DNA from: Hofstenia miamia
Lineage: Eukaryota; Xenacoelomorpha; Acoela
Assembly (NCBI GenBank): GCA_004352715.1
Contig: SCFE01000081.1
Coordinates: 123,206-187,205, forward strand
Direction of reading: 5' to 3'
Length of the DNA: 64,000 nt
The notes beneath the pieces were generated by a model, which saw only the letters and a program-made list of their open reading frames with translations, searched no databases and had not been told where the DNA came from. Of this stretch, positions 56,619-64,000 are shown in pieces (the stretch's first letter is position 1; each line of letters begins with the position of its first letter). Both the position numbers and the translations under genes were made by a program.

Positions 56619-57762
56619 TTGAGGTACTCCTCGATCGGTTGTAATGTAATCAGATTCCATGATATTCATTACGCTGTTTTCTATTTTTAAGAAGCTCATA
56701 ATTAACTTAATTGAATTTTGTTGAAATCCATAATTTTTAAGTTTAATTGATAAAATTTCAAAATTCATTGAAATAAAAGCTTTGCTTAAGTCTAGAAGGG
56801 TTATGCAACTGGATTTATTTTGAGATTTATTAACGGATATTTTTTCAGTAATTGAAATAATTGCATCACTTGTACTATGTTTAGCGCGAAAACCATATTG
56901 TTTGGATGATAAAATATTCTCAGATGCAAGATATTGATTGATTTGAATGTGCAGTAACCTTTCAGATAGCTTACTGAAAGGATGCGTTATTGAAATTGGC
57001 CTATAATTTTTAGCAATAAGGGGATCTCCATTTTTATACAAAGGTGTTATATCTGACTTTTTCATTATNAAAATATTCTCAGATGCAAGATATTGATTGA
57101 TTTGAATGTGCAGTAACCTTTCAAATAGCTTACTAAAAGGATGCGTTATTGAAATTGGCCTATAATTTTTAGCAATAAGGGGATCTCCATTTTTATACAA
57201 AGGTGTTATATCTGACTTTTTCATTATTTCCGGAAATTCGTTTTCAACTATACATTGTTTAAATGCAAATGATAAATGGTCACCAAATACATGAAAAAAT
57301 TTTTTAATTATAAAGTAAAGTAAATGAGTGGAACCTGAAGATTTATTTACGTCTAAGTTTAGAACAAGTTTGAAATTCTTTTAAGATAACCTAAATTGAA
57401 ACGTAGATTTACAATTTGATTCCTTAAGTTTTGATAGAGAAATTTTAAGAAATCGACGTTGTTTTAATGATGTATTTTTTGTGCGTAGGTCTTTAATTAA
57501 TTTCTTTGATTTTTTGTAATTAGTCCAATTTCTCTCGGTCGGGTCGGACTTAGCTAGTTCAAAAAGTTTCTGCTTTATGTTTATCGTGTTCTTAATTTGT
57601 TGATCCTCATTTGCGGTTAAGTTAATTCGTCGTGATTTGTTAATTACTCGGCGGGACTTCAGCGGTGCTACTTTGTTTAGTGCTTGATTGATCGGTGCGG
57701 CAATGTAATTTAATATGTGGGAACCAGAATTTAGAGTAAAAATACAGTCGAATGGAATATTT
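56619..57762 (-). pseudogene. CR1-like LINE fragments, minus strand, chimeric at N 57069
   Basis: 56619-57068 encodes RT fingers and palm: RPISITHPFSKLSERL, YGFRAKHSTSDAIIS, CITLLDLSKAF, ending DRGVPQ at the N. 57070-57762 repeats the fingers block and continues upstream through a linker with SRRVINKSRRINLTAN to the N at 57763. The fingers block thus occurs three times between 55811 and 57235, always cut by an N. Confidence 0.72.
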
Positions 57763-57763
57763 N

Positions 57764-59180
57764 TTCTTTGAAAAAATCTAATGATGGTAAACCTTGGATT
57801 GATTCTAAGTGTAAGCAATGCATAACAAATAAAAATCAAGCTCATAAAGAGTACCTACTACTAAAAACCAGCGAAAGTTTTAGCCGTTACAAAAAAGGCC
57901 AGAAATATTTGATTCGAAAAGCGCAAAATATGTATTCTAAAAATATTTTCAACGGATTAAATCAAATAAACAAATGGAGGTTTATCAATAAATTGGCCAA
58001 TTCTCAGAAAAAATGTATGGGAGATTTTGATGCAATTAAGGACCATGATGGAAACCTGCAAGATGCCCCCATAAAAATCGCTATCTTAAACGAAACTTTT
58101 ATCAACTTGGGAAATTATGCAGGCGAACATATTGAATTTAATTCTCCACAGAAAAATAGTATTCCAACTTTTAAATTCAAATATACTACTACTTATGAGA
58201 TGATTAAAGCAATAACAAAACTCAAATCGAATAAATCAAATGGCCCAGCAAAAGTACCTGCCTGAATTTTGACAGAAATTGCGTCAATTATTAGTAAACC
58301 ACTAAATTTTATTTTCAATGAGTGTATCAAAACAAAAATCTTTCCTGATGTTCTAAAAAAAGCTCATGTAACAGCAGTTTTTAAAAAACATGATGAAAAT
58401 ATTGCCTCCAATTATAGACCAATCTCGGTAAAATATTTGACAGACTTTTATCGGATCAAATTTACGATCACATGCAAAAATATAATCTAATGTCTGATGC
58501 ACAATTTGGATTTCGAAAACATTTTTCTTCTACTGAACACTGGAGAAATTTCCTAGATAAAAAAATTATGTCGCAATATCTTGCTTAGATATTTCTAAAG
58601 CTTTTGACTCAATCAATCATAAAATATTATACGAAAAACTAAAACATATAGGTATGGATACCAAATTATCTTACAAATAGAATTCAACGGGTAAAAGCCA
58701 ATAAAGTTTTTTCGAATTGGCTTCTTATCAAAAATGGTATACCACAGGGAACTATTCTAGGCCCCCTACACTTTAATATTTATTTAAATAATATGAAATA
58801 TCATACTAAGACCAATCTTATCCAATAATATGCTGATGATACCTCTGTTTTTGTGATGAAAAATCTGATGATAAGGCAATAAATCAAATTATGTTGAGAT
58901 GTCAATCTTGTTGCAATTACTTTTCAATGCATTAATTAAAAATTAATGCTAAAAAACTGAATTCTGTTTACTTAGTCTTAATAATGCTGAAAAAATCGTC
59001 CAAAAAATTTCTGATAGTAAGAAATTCCAAAGTTGCCGAAATTTCATCTTTTGTATATTTAGGTGTTACATTTGATTCAAAATGACTATTTAATGAACAT
59101 GTTAAATCATTACAAAAGAAAACTGTTATTGGTTCTAAAAACTATAAGCCATGATTTAAACCAACTGCCAGAAATTGCAA
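57764..59180 (+). pseudogene. CR1-like LINE ORF2, RT region, decayed
   Basis: 165-residue frame (57768-58265): KSNDGKPWIDSKCKQC, LRKAQNMYSK-like linker, KAITKLKSNKSNGPAKVPA. Then, in shifting frames, FPDVLKKAHVTAVFKKHD, SNYRPISV, a DISKAFDSINH-like block (about 58590-58620), NGIPQGTILGPL (about 58733-58770), IQYADDTSVFV-like catalytic box (about 58820-58855), and SSFVYLGVTFDSK (about 59045-59085). It preserves almost the whole RT order and is the best RT copy of this family here, but is broken by stops. Confidence 0.78.
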
Positions 59181-60960
59181 TTATTTGTATATAACATAAA
59201 AATGAAATAATCTCATATTCCATTTATATTATTAATATTTTAGTTTCAAAATCCTCAAATATTTTGTGGAATCCACAAAAAATAATTATCAAGTTAAGCA
59301 ATTCTCTTCCAAAGTTCTTACGCATTCTATAAAATAAACTTCGGAACAATTTGGCACCATAGTTTTTTATCTTTGGACCCCTAAAATGCCGAAATTTTGA
59401 TAGAGGTAACATTTTACCGGCGGAAATCCAAACATTTTACATAACCGGAAAATGGGAACATATTTAACCGATTACTTCGTTTAGGGGGTTTCTGTCACCC
59501 CACAGCCCTTAATTACGTTGCTGAAAGACGGGAAATTTTGGTAAATCGACAAAAAATTATGACTTTTTACATCAACATAGTGCCTAATAATGCTATATAG
59601 CAGCAATGTTTAGCAGCTTTATTTATTAACTATATTTCTATGATCATCGCTAAGTTATTTAATCTAACAAATATTAAGAATACTGTATTATATCAAATCA
59701 TTTTATATCTTACATTGCATATATGCAACTCTCTTTTCAAATCTCTAATGTTGCTTGTAAATAGTTGAGGAAGTTGGTGATGAAGCTCTTTCAATCATGA
59801 TTCAAGATTCAAGTCGTGAAGATATTTTGATGATGGTAGTTCAACTGGATTAGGAAATTTTTAACTCTAATTTTGAGCATGAAATATGTTCAATTTTTAA
59901 CCTGTGACTCGACTTGGAATGTCCGTAACCCAAACCAAGCAAAAAAGGATTACTAGTATAATACGCGCAAAAATGTTTTAGCATAAAAGCATCAATGAAA
60001 ACAAAACAAAATCAATGAGGAATGCAAGTATAATTAGAATCTATTAGTTTTTAAGAATTTTAGAGACTGAGGGGTTTGACTTCTTAAATTGTTTTTTAAT
60101 TCTGCAGTTTTCTTCCTTCCTAACAATTATGAATGACCCGCGACACGATTTGTCTAAAAATGCCGAGCAACCCACCCGTCGAATTTTTTACTTTACTGTC
60201 GGACGAGTTGACCAGTAACCACCCAGAATGATATACAGAAATATTAATTGCAGTATTAGGTCAAGTCCAAAACATCTTGGCAATGCTGGACGACAATTAT
60301 GTCGACGGTCTAACTCGAATATCAACATGCATCCTGGTTTGGAAGGAGGCATCATGAAAATTATTTGGTTTTATGATGTGTAATCTGGTTTTGCACTTAA
60401 CTAATTACCATAAATGAGAGAGGTTACACTGATTAGTGCATAAAATTACTATTTCCAAATACAGTCACATTGAATAAAGCTAGCTTATATCTAAATCAAG
60501 TTTATAATATTGCTATGGACATTTGGATTTGGTATACTTCATGCCAACTTGTTGGCAATTTGCAAAAAAATTAACTCACTATATACAAGAGAACTTGTAA
60601 AATTCACTAATTAACAGTATATTTCACAACATTTAATTTTGGCCATATTTGAGCAAATGTTAAATGCTCTCTATTCTTGACATCTTTAATGTATCTTAAT
60701 GAGTAAAATTTACAACAAACGTCATAGAAGAAAAAAGGAAAATGAGCAAATGATAAGTCTTTATTGCACTGGTTGCAAGTGCCGGAGATAGTCACATGAG
60801 TTTGTCTTTAACATGATAAATTTTGCTCTCAAATTTTTTACATCGCTCCTGCTATTATTTAACAAGCATTATATAATAAGATTATTAAAAAGGTGTATTG
60901 AATGAAAGAGTAAGAAAAATCTGCATAAACAAATTAAGAAGCAGAACTATAAATTTGCTA
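59181..60960. other. AT-rich, no supported gene
   Basis: Short minus-strand frames at 59224-59412 and 60607-60795 have no domain. A patch near 59470-59510 (GGGGGTTTCTGTCACCCC) is GC-richer. Upstream ubinuclein exons were sought on the minus strand and not found. Confidence 0.4.
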
Positions 60961-60964
60961 GGCT

Positions 60965-61085
60965 TAATAAAGGCTCGTTTTGGGCTCGTTGTGTATCCAA
61001 TGCTGTTGTCAAGCTCGGCCCGACCCGACCCGACCCGGCCTGGCTCGTCTTAATATGTTAGAATCTCGGCTCATTGACAAGTCTG
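60965..61085. repeat. GGCTCG/CCCGA-rich patch
   Basis: GGCTCGTTTTGGGCTCG and the repeated pentamer CCCGA (GGCCCGACCCGACCCGACC) stand out as GC-rich. Such patches occur near ends of some hAT-type elements; no partner terminus was found. Confidence 0.4.
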
Positions 61086-61352
61086 GTAGTAATAATTGTA
61101 TTATTCGCTGTTTCAAATACATGTGTGACTATAGGCGTCAATAGATGAGGGACTCTATGATATAAAAGAATACCTTTTCAAAAACAACAGATAAGATACT
61201 TTTTTTGTCATGCAAATATTTACAAAATATTACAGAAAAGTATTACAAGCTTTCAAATTTTGTTGTAAACTGCATGCAATAAGTGAAAGAATTTATGTAG
61301 ATTGAACAAAATTCTTTAAATATATTTATATTAAATAGAATATAATTTATAA

Positions 61353-61377
61353 TTTGGGGTAACAAAGTTACCCCAAA
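61353..61377. repeat. perfect 25-nt hairpin
   Basis: TTTGGGGTAAC, loop AAA, GTTACCCCAAA: an 11-bp perfect stem in AT-rich sequence. Not followed by a terminator-like feature; function unknown. Confidence 0.6.
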
Positions 61378-61601
61378 CGACGATACGATGCCCATATTTT
61401 AAAAGTAACGACGTAGAAGGGTTAATTGAGTTCGATTGATATACAATAGATGAGTATAAAAATTTGCTATTCAAATACAACTGTTTGAGCTATAACCATT
61501 TAAGAATATCCTACTTAACCCAAAATACCAATTTTTCACATTGATAAAACATAGAAAATTGTGACAAATGTTTGAGGTTTTTGAAACTAAAATATTAATA
61601 A

Positions 61602-62297
61602 TAAAAATGGAAAATGTGATTTATTCCATTTTTATCTGACTCTATGTTAATTATACAACTTCTATATTCTTTGGTAATTGGCCATTTTAATTATAGAAGT
61701 ATTTTATTTTCAAACTTACTCGAAGAACTAATTAAAAAAACTTGAAATTCAATATAAATGTGCCATTAATGTTTGTAAACGAAATTGTAGAACTTTCAAA
61801 AAACGAATTTTTAAATCAATCTCAAGTTCTAAAAAGTTAATCCAAATAAACACCGCTACTCAATTTCTTAAAATTGCCAAATTTCTTGCATTTTATAATT
61901 GCACAAAGTTCGCAGAATTTTCAAGCAAGTTTACGAAAAAACAAAAAGATTTACTATAACCAAGTATAAATCTAAAAATAAACAACATTTGTTTATAAGT
62001 AATGCAATAAGACAATGTAATGAATTCCCTCAAGAGATCAAATGTATTAAACATCTAAAGCAATTTCGTAAAGGTGTTAAGGAATTAATTCTAAAACAAA
62101 AGTTCATCTGTGGAAAGTCTTTACAATATTGATTATACTACAACAACACAATAATATCCCTAGCCGGAAAACAAAATTTTCTTGTAAATAGCGCATGAAT
62201 TTTATTTCTTATTTTGTACATTTACTGACGCTATTTAGAGATTTATCAGTTTTCCAAATTGTAATTAAAATGTCTCTAACTATAGAATATCTTATCT
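61602..62297 (+). mobile_element. CR1-like LINE 3' tail, tandem copy A
   Basis: 696 bp. Encodes LKKLEIQYKCAINVC and FLKIAKFLAFYNCTK in broken frames, then the frame 61899-62132 with QCNEFPQEIKCIKHLKQF and ELILKQKFICGKS, the C-terminus of ORF2 (compare LILKQKFISGRS at about 38420-38460). The 3' UTR ends CTATAGAATATCTTATCTTA, then copy B begins at once. Confidence 0.85.
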
Positions 62298-62885
62298 TAA
62301 AAATGGAAAATGTGATTTATTCCATTTTTATCTGACTCTATGTTAATTATACAACTTCTATATTCTTTGGTAATTGGCCATTTTAATTATAGAAGTATTT
62401 TATTTTCAAACTTACTCGAAGAACTAATTAAAAAAACTTGAAATTCAATATAAATGTGCCATTAATGTTTGTAAACGAAATTGTAGAACTTTCAAAAAAC
62501 GAATTTTTAAATCAATCTCAAGTTCTAAAAAGTTAATCCAAATAAACACCGCTACTCAATTTCTTAAAATTGCCAAATTTCTTGCATTTTATAATTGCAC
62601 AAAGTTCGCAGAATTTTCAAGCAAGTTTACGAAAAAACAAAAAGATTTACTATAACCAAGTATAAATCTAAAAATAAACAACATTTGTTTATAAGTAATG
62701 CAATAAGACAATGTAATGAATTCCCTCAAGAGATCAAATGTATTAAACATCTAAAGCAATTTCGTAAAGGTGTTAAGGAATTAATTCTAAAACAAAAGTT
62801 CATCTGTGGAAAGTCTTGCCTAGGCTACAAGTTTTACAATATTGATTATACTACAACAACACAATAATATCCCTAGCCGGAAAAC
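62298..62885 (+). mobile_element. CR1-like LINE 3' tail, tandem copy B
   Basis: Repeats copy A at offset 696. Contains about 15 extra bases (GCCTAGGCTACAAG region, 62817-62831) that are missing from copies A and C. It restores the CLGYKFYN end seen in the other LINE copy. Cut by the N gap 62886-62906. Confidence 0.85.
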
Positions 62886-62906
62886 NNNNNNNNNNNNNNN
62901 NNNNNN

Positions 62907-63340
62907 TTAAAATTGCCAAATTTCTTGCATTTTATAATTGCACAAAGTTCGCAGAATTTTCAAGCAAGTTTACGAAAAAACAAAAAGATTTACTATAACC
63001 AAGTATAAATCTAAAAATAAACAACATTTGTTTATAAGTAATGCAATAAGACAATGTAATGAATTCCCTCAAGAGATCAAATGTATTAAACATCTAAAGC
63101 AATTTCGTAAAGGTGTTAAGGAATTAATTCTAAAACAAAAGTTCATCTGTGGAAAGTCTTTACAATATTGATTATACTACAACAACACAATAATATCCCT
63201 AGCCGGAAAACAAAATTTTCTTGTAAATAGCGCATGAATTTTATTTCTTATTTTGTACATTTACTGACGCTATTTAGAGATTTATCAGTTTTCCAAATTG
63301 TAATTAAAATCTCTAACTATAGAATATCTTATCTTATCTT
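62907..63340 (+). mobile_element. CR1-like LINE 3' tail, copy C
   Basis: Resumes after 21 Ns at the position equivalent to 61868 in copy A (offset 1039) and shares A's 15-base deletion. It ends with TATCTTATCTTATCTTATTA, the expanded 3' terminal repeat. Confidence 0.85.
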
Positions 63341-63654
63341 ATTATCATATTACTGCCAATGGGCCACTGTGTCTGAAAATGTTGCCCGGCGATTACTCTT
63401 CCCTGTATGTACCTTATGATTCTCAACTTTTAAGAGTTGCATGGGTCATTTTAACTATACATCGTAAATCTAATAATATTTGCTACTTTGAGAAAAGACA
63501 CACAATTATGTAAAGCAAAAATAAATAGTTTGCTGGGTCAATTTCACACTGGTTATGCATTTAAGAGTTAAATAATATAAGAAAGCTTTTAAATTTTCAT
63601 TTTTGGATTTATATCGAATGGAGACTTGATGGGCTTCTTGAATTTTGAGTCAAC

Positions 63655-63849
63655 TTGACCCGACTTAAAATTTCGATGGCTCTCAGGGCTCTACATATAA
63701 TGCCACACTTGAAATATCATACGTTGAGTGAAACGAAGAGACATCTGATTACAAGAATTAAGGAACATATGAATGGACATCTAAAATCAGAAATTTTTGT
63801 GCACAAATATCAACCAAGAAAAGAAAAATTTTACATCCAATTAAGATAA
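63655..63849 (+). pseudogene. possible GIY-YIG endonuclease remnant (Penelope-like?)
   Basis: The frame reads SETKRHLITRIKEHMNGHLK and later FVHKYQPRKEKF. GETKRxLxxRIKEH is the conserved arginine/glutamate helix segment of the GIY-YIG endonuclease at the C-terminus of Penelope-like elements and some other retroelements. The GIY and YIG strands themselves are not visible upstream, so only a fragment remains. Confidence 0.45.
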
Positions 63850-63857
63850 CAACATCA

Positions 63858-63932
63858 TTTTATATATCTATTTATCTATCTATCTATATATATATATATA
63901 TATATATACATATATATACATATGTATATATA

Positions 63933-63982
<50 letters not shown>

Positions 63983-63988
63983 TTTATG
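63858..63988. repeat. (TATC)n/(TA)n microsatellite
   Basis: TATCTATC units followed by interrupted TATATA runs to the end of the window. Confidence 0.9.
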
Positions 63989-64000
63989 TGTGCATTATAA

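Noticed and set aside
1-64000. CRISPR arrays, bacterial operons, ribosome binding sites, rRNA genes
   Set aside because: Sequence is clearly eukaryotic; repeats are microsatellites, MITEs and LINEs, with no regular spacers and no rRNA-like sequence.

Overview
The window is eukaryotic, strongly AT-rich, and looks like a transposon-laden metazoan (invertebrate) genome. It has spliced genes with clear GT-AG introns, long (TA)n microsatellites, several N gaps, and remains of many animal transposon classes. I cannot name the species. A class A peptide-type GPCR and a ubinuclein homologue point to an animal. Dong/R4-type and CR1-like LINEs, piggyBac, Tc1/mariner and hAT-type miniature elements fit many invertebrates, including cnidarians, flatworms and molluscs.

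I can support two host genes. (1) A three-exon rhodopsin-like GPCR on the + strand (19447-23241). Its splice phases agree and its coding length is about 315 residues. Part of exon 1 appears twice, around a 21-N gap. (2) The 3' nine exons of a ubinuclein (UBN1/2, HIRA-complex subunit) gene on the - strand (40969-53702). All phases are compatible and sum to 700 codons plus stop. The 5' exons with the Hpc2-related domain are not seen in the window and probably lie above 53702, beyond a LINE cluster.

The rest is mobile-element sequence. From left to right: a possible LTR (854-1269); a LINE scrap (3640-4080); a hAT-like MITE (5040-5422); a Dong/R4-like LINE whose RT half and endonuclease half face each other (6127-8295), both outer ends touching (TAA)n; a 1095-bp duplication joined by one N (8216-10406); a piggyBac pseudogene (12190-13030); a 494-bp foldback element (13918-14411); a decayed DDE-like transposase (15862-16900); a LINE scrap (17940-18720); a Tc1/mariner element with roughly 300-bp inverted repeats (24071-25593); a tyrosine-recombinase-like element sitting in an (AT)n tract (27478-29652); two head-to-head CR1-like LINEs (31400-33900 and 33906-38657), the second with a GDSL-type esterase ORF1 and a 2A-like peptide at the ORF junction; another esterase ORF1 scrap (38690-39180); Tc1 and mariner scraps (39380-40401); a nested piggyBac/MITE composite and more MITEs inside the ubinuclein introns; a Tc1 scrap (53868-54530); a fragmented LINE cluster (54790-59180); and a head-to-tail array of LINE 3' tails (61602-63340).

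Single Ns and short N runs repeatedly coincide with exact or near-exact repeats (9311, 19662-19682, 50626/50898, 55810/56618/57069/57763, 62886-62906). Many duplications are therefore probably unmerged haplotypes or overlapping contig ends rather than biology.
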